Source: Gammaproteobacteria bacterium
GTDB taxonomy: Bacteria; Pseudomonadota; Gammaproteobacteria; Thiohalospirales; Thiohalospiraceae
Length of the DNA stretch: 5,459 nt
Reading direction: 5' to 3'
Assembly: GCA_014762485.1 (NCBI GenBank)
Contig: JABURU010000034.1
Span: 1-5,459 of the forward strand
In this document: positions 1 through 5,459 of the stretch, piece by piece
Numbering within the stretch: position 1 is the stretch's first letter
How the letters are laid out: each line of letters opens with the position of its first letter
The notes under the pieces: model-generated
Seen by the model: only the letters and a program-made list of their open reading frames with translations
What the model was told of the DNA's origin: nothing
Database searches by the model: none
Program-made: the position numbers and the translations under genes

Positions 1-392
1 TGTTCGCGCAGGGCATCTTCGTCTACTTTCAGGTAATCAGCCAGCGGCTTTCGCGGGGCCGCTTCATCTTTGCCATCACTTTGCAGCAGGATCGCAGGAG
101 CGCTGAGCCCCGAAGAGTGTGCAATCGGGTGGGGCGTTATCGCTTTAATGGTGCCGGAAGTAGGGGCATGCAAGGCAACGCTGACCTTGCCTTCTGCGCG
201 TGCGATCATTTCACCTTTTAATACATGCTGGCCAATCTCTACGAGAGGATAGGCCGCTTCGCCTATGTGCTGTTGCAATGGTATAAAATACTCGTTGACC
301 AGCGGCATGATCTCTACCGGGCTGGAGGTAGAGCTTTGCTTGTGTTCCGGCAGGCTCAGTCCACCGTGAAATGACCAGAGTTTACGGCTCAT
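1..392 (-). CDS. rsxC: Electron transport complex subunit RsxC/RnfC (N-terminal part, cut by window edge)
   Basis: This is the peripheral NADH/FMN-binding subunit of the Rnf/Rsx complex, which in the family exchanges electrons between NADH and the RsxB ferredoxin-like subunit at the cytoplasmic face of the membrane. Only the first 130 codons lie here; the reading frame is open to the window edge. The protein starts MSRKLWSFHGGLSLPEHK and continues through the RnfC N-terminal barrel-sandwich region. Hallmarks are FIPLQQHIG (residues 36-44), a lipoyl-like stretch around residues 49-68, and HAPTSGT (75-81) followed by PH..AHSSG (87-95), which match RsxC as I know it from enterics. The nucleotide/FMN-binding and 4Fe-4S parts lie outside. 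The ATG at 390-392 overlaps the rsxB stop as ATGA, so translation is probably coupled, and a GGAG lies 9 nt upstream of it. The N-terminus is a few residues shorter than I recall for E. coli RsxC. Identity is confident; total length is unknown. Confidence 0.93.
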   Translation of the reverse strand, partial: MSRKLWSFHGGLSLPEHKQSSTSSPVEIMPLVNEYFIPLQQHIGEAAYPLVEIGQHVLKGEMIARAEGKVSVALHAPTSGTIKAITPHPIAHSSGLSAPAILLQSDGKDEAAPRKPLADYLKVDEDALRE

Positions 393-970
393 GTGCTCGG
401 CTCCATCAAGGAATAGGTGGGAGCGGAGGCTTTTCTGGCATCACCCGGGTATGGCCACTTCCAGTTGCTCAGGTCGGTTTTTATTTCCACCATCTCGATG
501 CAATCTACCGGACAGGGCGGCAGGCATAGTTCACAGCCGGTGCACTCTTTTTCGATCACCGTATGCATCTGCTTACCGGCACCAAGGATGGCATCCACTG
601 GGCAGGCCTGGATGCACAGGGTGCAGCCGATGCAAATATCTTCAATGATGACGGCCACCATTTTCGGTTTCTCGATGCCGTGTTCTTCACTTAAGGGTTT
701 GGGATCCTTGCCCAGCAGATCGGCCAGGGCCAGGATCACAGTTTCGCCACCGGGGGGACATTGATTGATATCGGCCTCATCGTTGGCAATAGCCTCGGCA
801 TAGGGGCGGCAGCCGGGGTAGGTACACTGACCACACTGGGTTTGTGGAAGTATGGCGTCGATCTGATCGACCACGGGATCGCCTTCGACCTTAAAACGTA
901 CCGCGGCAAAGCCCAGTAGCAGGCCGAAGAAAACCGCGATCAGTGGCAGTACCAATATGGCTTCTGTCAT
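389..970 (-). CDS. rsxB: Electron transport complex subunit RsxB/RnfB, Fe-S ferredoxin-like subunit
   Basis: RsxB is the membrane-anchored polyferredoxin of the Rnf/Rsx complex and relays electrons on the cytoplasmic side. The 193-aa product is within a residue or so of the E. coli length. Residues 1-24 form one hydrophobic N-terminal anchor. A four-Fe-S domain follows, with C46, C49, C54 and C71 in the context CGQCTYPGC...QCPPGG. Two 4Fe-4S ferredoxin motifs come next: C113-x2-C116-x2-C119-x3-C123P and C143-x2-C146-x2-C149-x3-C153P. All twelve expected ligands are present, so three 4Fe-4S clusters are predicted. The C-terminal tail (about 162-193) is polar and short, as in proteobacterial RsxB; the longer multi-ferredoxin C-terminus of some other RnfB proteins is absent. 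The ATG at 968-970 lies 3 nt after the rsxA stop and is preceded by AAGG at 7-nt spacing. The TGA overlaps the rsxC start, placing the gene in the middle of an rsxABC operon. Confidence 0.97.
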   Translation of the reverse strand: MTEAILVLPLIAVFFGLLLGFAAVRFKVEGDPVVDQIDAILPQTQCGQCTYPGCRPYAEAIANDEADINQCPPGGETVILALADLLGKDPKPLSEEHGIEKPKMVAVIIEDICIGCTLCIQACPVDAILGAGKQMHTVIEKECTGCELCLPPCPVDCIEMVEIKTDLSNWKWPYPGDARKASAPTYSLMEPST

Positions 971-973
971 CGG

Positions 974-1555
974 TTAGCCTTTTACAAGTCCAGAGAAGCC
1001 CATAAAGGCCAGGGACATCAGGCCGGCGGTGACCAGTGCAATGGCCGCTCCCTGAAACGGTATCGGAACATCGGAGACGGCAATGCGCTCACGCATTGCG
1101 GCAAATAACACCAGCACCAGGGAGAAACCAGCGGCAGCACCAAAGCCGTATATTGCCGACTCGATCAGGCTGTGTTGTGCCTGGGTATTTAGCAGGGCAA
1201 CACCCAGTACCGCACAGTTTGTGGTGATCAGGGGCAGGAAGATGCCCAGTACCTGGTAGAGCATGGGGGAGGTTTTATGCACCATCATTTCGGTAAATTG
1301 CACCACGGCGGCAATAACCACGATAAAGGCAATGGTGCGCAGGTATTCCAGCCCAAAGGGCTCCAGCAGATAGGCGTTAACCAGGTAACTGGCGACAGAA
1401 GATAGCGTTAATACAAAGGTGGTGGCCAAGCCCATACCCATGGCCGTTTCCAGCTTGCGCGAGACACCCATGAACGGGCACAGGCCGAGGAATTTCACCA
1501 GCACAAAGTTGTTAACCAGAATGGTGCTTACCAGTATGAGTGCGTATTCCGCCAT
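974..1555 (-). CDS. rsxA: Electron transport complex subunit RsxA/RnfA, integral membrane subunit
   Basis: RsxA is a polytopic inner-membrane subunit of Rnf/Rsx. It pairs with RsxE, and structures of this family and of the related Na+-NQR NqrD/NqrE pair show an Fe-S cluster held in the membrane between the two half-related subunits. With the ATG at 1553-1555 the protein is 193 aa, the length I recall for E. coli. Six hydrophobic segments lie at about residues 4-26, 39-61, 72-92, 99-123, 130-152 and 170-190. The conserved signatures NNFVLVKFLGLCPFMG (15-30) and TTNCAVLGVALLN (from 111) each carry one cysteine, C26 and C114, which match the intramembrane cluster ligands of the family. RERIAV.DVP.PF.G and GLMSLAFMGFSGLV near the end are also typical. 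The frame stays open upstream to a TTG at 1579, but those eight extra residues are not family-like. The ATG therefore fits best, although its Shine-Dalgarno spacing is odd. It is the first gene of the operon, 3 nt before rsxB. Confidence 0.96.
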   Translation of the reverse strand: MAEYALILVSTILVNNFVLVKFLGLCPFMGVSRKLETAMGMGLATTFVLTLSSVASYLVNAYLLEPFGLEYLRTIAFIVVIAAVVQFTEMMVHKTSPMLYQVLGIFLPLITTNCAVLGVALLNTQAQHSLIESAIYGFGAAAGFSLVLVLFAAMRERIAVSDVPIPFQGAAIALVTAGLMSLAFMGFSGLVKG

Positions 1556-1570
1556 CAATTTATTATTAAT

Positions 1571-1575
1571 CTCCT
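1571..1575 (-). promoter_or_regulatory. Unusually distant Shine-Dalgarno for rsxA
   Basis: The only good ribosome-binding sequence before rsxA is AGGAG on the minus strand. It is separated from the family-supported ATG (1553-1555) by 15 nt of A/T-rich sequence, where 5-9 nt is usual. A TTG immediately before the ATG (1556-1558) would have 12-nt spacing, and the far TTG at 1577-1579 lies upstream of this site, so it cannot use it. Either initiation at the ATG tolerates the long spacer, or the leader folds to shorten it. Confidence 0.5.
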
Positions 1576-1644
1576 GCAATGGTGGTCATTTTATGGGCTA
1601 TGGCCGGGGCGACAATGACCTGCATCAATCATGCCTTGTTACTA

Positions 1645-1671
1645 TGTTAGGCGTGTTGCTTACGCCTAACA
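1645..1671. promoter_or_regulatory. Perfect 10-bp inverted repeat overlapping a possible rsxA promoter
   Basis: TGTTAGGCGT (1645-1654) and ACGCCTAACA (1662-1671) are exact reverse complements separated by 7 nt. The symmetry extends further if a 3-nt bulge is allowed, since TATGTT (1643-1648) also matches AACATA (1671-1676). On the minus strand a TTGTTA (1667-1672) and a TAACAT (1644-1649) lie 17 bp apart. Each matches the sigma-70 consensus at 4 of 6 positions, which would put transcription start near 1637, about 80 nt before rsxA. The palindrome would then span the promoter core like an operator. No T-run follows the stem on either strand, so an intrinsic terminator is unlikely. The inverted repeat is certain; promoter and operator roles are inferred. 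Confidence 0.45.
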
Positions 1672-1778
1672 ACATATAAGTCAAAGGGTTATTGCCCTGA
1701 CCCATCGGCACTTAGAATCTCTCAAGGAGGTTCATTAAGCGTACCTACATATCGCTACGGCAAAAGATGGGTAGGGTA

Positions 1779-1807
1779 TTTATACTCGTAAGGGTGCTCA
1801 TAATGAA
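1779..1807 (-). promoter_or_regulatory. Candidate distal promoter for rsxABC
   Basis: On the minus strand, TTCATT (1802-1807, 3 of 6 to the -35 consensus) and TATAAA (1779-1784, 5 of 6 to the -10 consensus) are 17 bp apart. Transcription would begin near 1772 and give a leader of about 215 nt ahead of rsxA that includes the palindrome at 1645-1671. The -35 match is weak and a stretch this AT-rich yields such matches by chance, so this is a candidate only. Confidence 0.3.
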
Positions 1808-1852
1808 GTCCACAGGGCCTCTATGAGCTTTGAGCCCCGAACATATACATAT

Positions 1853-3907
1853 CTACTTCACCTTCATTCCCGGCTCCGCGCCTTCGTCTGGGTTGAGGAT
1901 AAATAGATCACTGCCACCGGGACCGGCGGCCAACACCATGCCTTCGGATAGTCCAAACTTCATTTTGCGTGGGGCCAGATTGGCGACCATCACCGTCAGC
2001 TTGCCTTCCAGCTCTTCCGGTTTGTAGGCAGACTTGATGCCGGCGAAGACGTTGCGGGTTTCGCCGCCCAGGTCCAGGGTCAGCTGCAATAGCTTGTCCG
2101 CCCCCTCTACATGCGCCGCTTTGGCTATACGGGCAATGCGCAGATCTACCTTGGCAAAGTCGTCGAAGTTGATGGTCTCGGCGATGGGGTCATCCACCAG
2201 TGGGCCGGTTGTTGGTGTCGCGGGCTCTTGCATCTTGGCCAGCTCCTCTTTTGATGCCTCGAGCATGGCATCAACCTTGTCTTTTTCTACCCGGGTCATG
2301 AGTGGTTTGAACTTATTAATGCCATGAGCCGTCAGTGGCTGTGCACAATTATGCCACTGCATGCTTTCCAGGTTCAGGAAGTCGGTGACCTTTTCAGCCA
2401 TTACAGGCAATACCGGTGCCAGGTAGGTCATCAGTACACGGAACAGGTTAATGCCTGTAGAGCAGATATCGTGCAGCTCCTGATCCTTGCCTTCTTCCTT
2501 GGCTATTACCCAGGGCTGTTTCTCGTCGATATAGACGTTGGCCTTGTCTGCCAGTGCCATGATGTCACGTATCGCTCGTCCAAATTCACGGCGCTCGTAG
2601 CTATCCGCGATGGTTTTTCCTGCTTCAACAAACTCGTTATATAGTCCGGGCTCGGAGCAGGTGTCAGATAATTTGCCATCAAAACGTTTCTTGATGAAGC
2701 CGGCACAACGGCTGGCGATGTTGACCACCTTACCCACCAGGTCGGAGTTCACCCGGGCGATGAAATCATCGAGGTTGAGATCCAGGTCATCAATACCATC
2801 GCTCAGCTTGGCGGAGAAGTAATAGCGCAGGTATTCTGGATCCAGATGATCCAGGTAGGTGCGGGCATTGACAAAGGTACCGCGTGACTTGGACATCTTT
2901 TGTCCATTGACGGTCAAAAAGCCGTGGCAGAATACCGCGGTAGGTTTGCGGTAACCGGCCCCTTCCAGCATCGCTGGCCAGAACAGGGTATGGAAGTAGG
3001 CAATATCTTTACCGATAAAATGGTATAACTCTGTATGGCTGTCACGGGCGAAGTAGTCATCAAAGTTCAAGCCTTCGGTGCGATCGCAGAGGTTTTTAAA
3101 GCTGGCCATATAGCCTATCGGTGCATCGAGCCAGACATAAAAATATTTATCCTCGGTACCGGGGATCTGGAAGCCGAAGTAGGGCTTATCACGGGAGATA
3201 TCCCAATCCTGCAAACCGGCTTCAAACCATTCGCCCAGCTTGGAGGCAATGGCGGGCTGTATCGTGGAGCTGGTGCCATGACCATGGCCAATCCACTCTT
3301 TTAGCATTTGCTCAAAGTCACCCAGCTTAAAGAAATAATGCTCGGATTCTTTTTCTATTGGCGTGGCGCCAGATACGGCCGATACCGCGTTTTTCAACTC
3401 GGTGGGTGAATAGGTGGCACCACAGGCTTCGCAGTTATCACCGTACTGATCCTCGGCGCCACACTTGGGGCAGGTACCCTTGATAAAGCGATCCGGCAGG
3501 AACATCTCTTTTTCTGGATCATAGGCCTGCTTGATGGTGCGCCTGGCGATATGCCCGGCTTTTTCCAGCTGGGTATAGATATGGCTGGCCAGCTCACGGT
3601 TTTCCTCCGAGTGGGTCGAGTGGAAGTTATCAAAGTTGATATTAAACGCGGCGAAATCCGCCACGTGCTCTTCCTTGATACGGGCAACCAGCTCGTCAGG
3701 GGTAATGCCTTCGCGCTGGGCACGTAGCATGATTGGGGTACCATGGGCATCATCGGCACAGACATAGGTGCACTGATGGCCGCGCATTTTCTGGAAACGA
3801 ACCCATACGTCGGTCTGAATGTATTCTACCAGGTGACCCAAATGGATCGATCCATTGGCGTAGGGCAGGGCGCTGGTAACGAGAATTTTGCGTTCGGCTT
3901 GCGTCAT
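1853..3907 (-). CDS. metG: Methionine--tRNA ligase (MetRS), long form with C-terminal tRNA-binding domain
   Basis: MetRS charges tRNA-Met and initiator tRNA with methionine using ATP in the cytoplasm. The 684-aa product is close to the E. coli length of about 677. The class I catalytic core begins with TSALPYANGSIHLGH, whose HIGH-type motif HLGH is at 22-25. The connective zinc domain has CPKC...CEAC with C146, C149, C159 and C162, as in the four-cysteine MetG1 subclass. WLDAPIGYM (259-267) and FIGKDIAYFH (297-306) form parts of the active site, and the KMSKS loop is exact at 337-341. The anticodon-binding helical domain occupies roughly 390-550 and includes the EKQPW motif. A linker rich in P and T leads to a Trbp111/EMAP-like tRNA-binding domain (about 579-684: FDDFAKVDLRIARI ... 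LAPRKMKFGLSEGM), which also supports dimerisation. The ATG at 3905-3907 is the family start; upstream there is only a weak GGGA about 13 nt away. All motifs are intact, with no sign of damage or transfer. Confidence 0.98.
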   Translation of the reverse strand: MTQAERKILVTSALPYANGSIHLGHLVEYIQTDVWVRFQKMRGHQCTYVCADDAHGTPIMLRAQREGITPDELVARIKEEHVADFAAFNINFDNFHSTHSEENRELASHIYTQLEKAGHIARRTIKQAYDPEKEMFLPDRFIKGTCPKCGAEDQYGDNCEACGATYSPTELKNAVSAVSGATPIEKESEHYFFKLGDFEQMLKEWIGHGHGTSSTIQPAIASKLGEWFEAGLQDWDISRDKPYFGFQIPGTEDKYFYVWLDAPIGYMASFKNLCDRTEGLNFDDYFARDSHTELYHFIGKDIAYFHTLFWPAMLEGAGYRKPTAVFCHGFLTVNGQKMSKSRGTFVNARTYLDHLDPEYLRYYFSAKLSDGIDDLDLNLDDFIARVNSDLVGKVVNIASRCAGFIKKRFDGKLSDTCSEPGLYNEFVEAGKTIADSYERREFGRAIRDIMALADKANVYIDEKQPWVIAKEEGKDQELHDICSTGINLFRVLMTYLAPVLPVMAEKVTDFLNLESMQWHNCAQPLTAHGINKFKPLMTRVEKDKVDAMLEASKEELAKMQEPATPTTGPLVDDPIAETINFDDFAKVDLRIARIAKAAHVEGADKLLQLTLDLGGETRNVFAGIKSAYKPEELEGKLTVMVANLAPRKMKFGLSEGMVLAAGPGGSDLFILNPDEGAEPGMKVK

Positions 3908-4131
3908 GGCGACTATATTTTCCCACTAAGTGCTGAAAAGACTGCGTAAATTACCAAATTTCCTCGCCATTGTCCTACATGTTGGCTTGAAATCCACTAC
4001 AATAGCCCCCACTTCAAATAGGCCTGAATAATATTACCTTAGTAAAATACTTGGGATTGGTGTAAACTGGCCGCCTCAAAATTTCGGGATGGCCTCAAGT
4101 CATCCAGCGTGACACAAACCAGGAGTTCGTG
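3908..4131. promoter_or_regulatory. Divergent metG / apbC intergenic region
   Basis: metG reads left and apbC reads right from this 224-nt AT-rich interval, so it must hold promoters for both unless transcription enters from outside. I see -10-like hexamers on the plus strand, such as TACAAT (3998-4003), TAAAAT (4043-4048) and TAAACT (4063-4068). Only the last has a -35-like partner at a workable distance (TTAGTA, 4039-4044, 18-bp spacer), and that match is weak. No recognisable IscR-type or other operator stands out. No small gene is evident. Confidence 0.55.
4121..4125 (+). promoter_or_regulatory. Shine-Dalgarno that decides the apbC start
   Basis: AGGAG lies 6 nt before the ATG at 4132-4134 but only 3 nt before the in-frame GTG at 4129-4131. 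The spacing favours ATG, which gives a 361-aa protein; the GTG would add one residue. Confidence 0.75.
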
Positions 4132-5217
4132 ATGTCCGTTTCTGAACAACAAATTGAATCCGCTCTGCAGGGATACGTTGATGAGTATCTGGAGCAGGAT
4201 CTGGTTGCAGCCAAATGTGTAAAGAATATTGCCGTTGATGGTGACAAGGTCGCCGTTGATATACGCCTGGGCTTCCCCGCAGAAGGGTACCAGGCAAAGT
4301 TGGCCGAGGCCCTGAAAGCCAAGATTGAAGGCGTGGATGGCGTTTCCTCTGCCACCATCAATGTCAGCCAGCGTATAGAAGCACATACCGTGCAGAAGGG
4401 AGTGACCCCCATCCCCGGCGTGAAGAACATCATTGCCGTTGCCTCCGGTAAAGGGGGTGTGGGTAAATCCACGACCACGGTTAACCTGGCGCTGGCACTG
4501 GCCGCCGAAGGTGCCACTGTGGGGATCCTGGATGCGGATATCTACGGTCCTTCCCAACCTCGCATGATGGGTATTAACAAGAAGCCGACCCAGGTGGGCG
4601 ACAAGCTGGAGCCACTGGTAAATCACGGTGTGCAGACCATGTCCATCGGTTACATGATCGAGGAAGATACGCCGATGATCTGGCGTGGCCCAATGGTTAC
4701 CCAGGCACTGGAACAGCTGCTGAATGACACCAACTGGCAGGAGCTGGATTACCTGTTGATCGATATGCCTCCTGGCACTGGTGATATCCAGTTAACCCTG
4801 GCGCAGAAGGTACCGGTTTCCGGTGCGGTGATTGTCACCACCCCTCAGGACATTGCCCTGATCGATGCGAAGAAGGGTCTGAAGATGTTCGAGAAGGTCG
4901 ACGTACCGGTTCTGGGCGTAGTGGAAAACATGAGCATCCACATCTGCTCTAACTGTGGTCACGAAGAGCACATCTTTGGTACCGGTGGTGGCGGCAAGAT
5001 GGCCGATGAATTTAATGTGGATATGCTGGGTGCACTACCGTTGAACATCGGAATCCGCGAAGACGCGGATATCGGTAAGCCAACCGTGGCCTCCGATCCT
5101 GAGGGTCAGGTAGCCGGTATCTACCGCGAGGTAGCCCGTCGCATGGCGGCCAAGCTGTCGAAGCGCCAGAAAGAGTACAGTCACAAGTTCCCGAATATTG
5201 TTATTCAGAACTCGTAA
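4132..5217 (+). CDS. apbC: Iron-sulfur cluster carrier protein ApbC (Mrp/NBP35 family P-loop ATPase)
   Basis: ApbC/Mrp is a cytoplasmic, dimeric Fe-S cluster carrier of the MinD/ParA-like deviant Walker ATPases. In enterics it supports maturation of Fe-S proteins and thiamine synthesis. The 361-aa product is of usual length. Residues 1-80 resemble the MIP18/DUF59 domain (VDEYLEQDLVAAKCVKNIAVDGDKVAVDIRLGFP). TPIPGVKNIIAVASGKGGVGKST follows, with the deviant Walker A GKGGVGKS at 106-113 including the signature lysine K107. DADIYGPSQPRMMG begins at D134, WRGPMV at W184, and the Walker B-like LLIDMPPGTGD spans 208-218. VENMS (264-268) precedes the C272-x2-C275 pair, whose cysteines bind a bridging cluster between two subunits in the family. 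FGTGGG and the LPLNIGIREDADIGKP segment complete the fold. The ATG is preferred over the adjacent GTG because of Shine-Dalgarno spacing. The gene is transcribed away from metG and ends with its own terminator. It may help supply clusters to the nearby Rsx complex, but that is inference only. Confidence 0.96.
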   Translation: MSVSEQQIESALQGYVDEYLEQDLVAAKCVKNIAVDGDKVAVDIRLGFPAEGYQAKLAEALKAKIEGVDGVSSATINVSQRIEAHTVQKGVTPIPGVKNIIAVASGKGGVGKSTTTVNLALALAAEGATVGILDADIYGPSQPRMMGINKKPTQVGDKLEPLVNHGVQTMSIGYMIEEDTPMIWRGPMVTQALEQLLNDTNWQELDYLLIDMPPGTGDIQLTLAQKVPVSGAVIVTTPQDIALIDAKKGLKMFEKVDVPVLGVVENMSIHICSNCGHEEHIFGTGGGGKMADEFNVDMLGALPLNIGIREDADIGKPTVASDPEGQVAGIYREVARRMAAKLSKRQKEYSHKFPNIVIQNS

Positions 5218-5244
5218 GCCCCTAAAATGGTGCTAGCTGTGTTG

Positions 5245-5301
5245 CCAAGTCGCTCAGAGTGCTCATTTACCTCATGTAAACTGCGCATCTTCGCGACTTG
5301 G
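5245..5301. repeat. Long imperfect inverted repeat (57-nt hairpin) downstream of apbC
   Basis: CCAAGTCGC (5245-5253) and GCGACTTGG (5293-5301) form a perfect 9-bp outer stem. Inside it AGA/TCT (5256-5258 with 5288-5290) and GTGC/GCGC (5259-5262 with 5283-5286, one G-U pair) continue the helix with small mismatches. TTTAC/GTAAA (5266-5270 with 5276-5280) closes a 5-nt loop, CTCAT. The whole can fold as one arm in either strand. There is no T-run after it. From memory, hairpins of this general look (GCTCATTTAC...GTAAACT...GCGACTT) recur after genes in several gammaproteobacterial genomes, but a single copy here cannot show that it is dispersed. Confidence 0.6.
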
Positions 5302-5370
5302 ACGCCTTACTATCATCCGTTTTATGAACTTACTCTGGCCTAGTTATAGATTACATAGGCTAAACATCAG

Positions 5371-5404
5371 AACGCCGGGAAGGTTACAATGCCCGGCGTT
5401 TTTT
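5371..5404 (+). terminator. Intrinsic terminator of apbC
   Basis: AACGCCGGG (5371-5379) and CCCGGCGTT (5392-5400) form a perfect, GC-rich 9-bp stem with a 12-nt loop. The stem runs directly into six T residues (5399-5404). The T-run is on the plus strand, so this ends transcription arriving from apbC, whose stop lies about 150 nt upstream. On the minus strand the stem is followed by only two T residues, so bidirectional use is unlikely. Confidence 0.88.
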
Positions 5405-5459
5405 ATGTATTTAAAGAATTTGGAAAAGGCAGATAAGCATTAAGTCAAACAAATGGATC

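Larger units (their letters stand above)
1556..1852. other. 297-nt non-coding spacer between metG and rsxA
   Basis: No credible coding frame is present on either strand. The spacer holds the rsxA Shine-Dalgarno, the inverted repeat at 1645-1671, the candidate promoter at 1779-1807, and a 7-bp inverted repeat GCTCATA/TATGAGC (1796-1802 and 1822-1828) just downstream of the metG stop. None of the stems is followed by a T-run on the minus strand, so no canonical intrinsic terminator separates metG from rsxA. Read-through from metG is possible, or termination may depend on Rho. Confidence 0.7.

Noticed and set aside
1645..1671. Possible integron attC-like site, because the arms contain GTTAGGC (fits GTTRRRY) and GCCTAAC (fits RYYYAAC).
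   Set aside because: In attC sites RYYYAAC is on the left and GTTRRRY on the right; here the order is reversed. The second pair of L boxes is missing, and there is no integrase or cassette.
1724..1828. A strong AAGGAGG on the plus strand (1724-1730) that might serve a small gene.
   Set aside because: No ATG, GTG or TTG lies at a usable distance. The nearest ATG is about 35 nt away and opens a very short frame that ends at the TGA at 1824-1826.
1796..1828. GCTCATA/TATGAGC stem just downstream of the metG stop, considered as the metG terminator.
   Set aside because: The stem is 7 bp and AT-containing with a 19-nt loop, and no T-run follows on the minus strand.
3394..3765. A 123-codon minus-strand frame inside metG.
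   Set aside because: It is an out-of-frame shadow of metG; the product is low-complexity and serine/proline-rich with no recognisable domain.
4039..4626. A 195-codon open frame on the minus strand across the apbC upstream region and N-terminal half, and a 140-codon frame at 4095-4517.
   Set aside because: Both lie opposite the clearly conserved apbC coding sequence. Their predicted products show no family motif and look like antisense shadows.
5405..5459. The end of the window after the terminator, checked for the start of another gene or a tRNA.
   Set aside because: No start codon with a ribosome site and long frame, and no tRNA-like arms, could be seen in these bases.

Overview
The window carries ordinary gammaproteobacterial housekeeping genes: the start of an rsx/rnf electron-transport operon, methionyl-tRNA synthetase and the Fe-S carrier ApbC/Mrp. 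The encoded RsxA has the length I recall for the enterobacterial protein (193 aa) and is very close to it in sequence. The order rsxC-rsxB-rsxA / metG / divergent apbC also resembles, from memory, the Pseudomonas-type arrangement, where mrp, metG and the rnf genes lie near each other. Base composition is moderate, roughly 50% GC by eye. I infer a free-living, probably marine or environmental gammaproteobacterium outside the Enterobacteriaceae. A finer placement is not supported by what I can see.

Layout. Positions 1-1555 (minus strand) hold rsxA, rsxB and the first 130 codons of rsxC in a tight operon: a 3-nt gap between rsxA and rsxB, and a 4-nt ATGA overlap between rsxB and rsxC. Positions 1556-1852 are a non-coding leader or spacer. 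It contains a perfect 10-bp inverted repeat sitting on a possible promoter, a second possible promoter further upstream, and no U-tract terminator for metG. Positions 1853-3907 (minus strand) are a complete metG with its C-terminal tRNA-binding domain. Positions 3908-4131 separate metG from the divergent apbC and must supply both genes with promoters. Positions 4132-5217 (plus strand) are a complete apbC. After it come a long imperfect hairpin (5245-5301) and a clear intrinsic terminator (5371-5404). The last ~55 bases show nothing recognisable.

How the genes relate. RsxA, RsxB and RsxC are parts of the membrane Rnf/Rsx complex, which moves electrons between NADH, ferredoxin-like carriers and, in enterics, the SoxR regulator. 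RsxB alone has twelve cluster-ligand cysteines. ApbC/Mrp is a P-loop ATPase that carries or delivers Fe-S clusters, so its closeness to an Fe-S-rich complex is suggestive, but the two are not in one transcription unit. MetG is independent of both.

No previously undescribed system was found. The points most worth a second look are the palindrome in the rsxA leader, the unusual Shine-Dalgarno spacing of rsxA, and the long hairpin after apbC, which may be a dispersed repeat.
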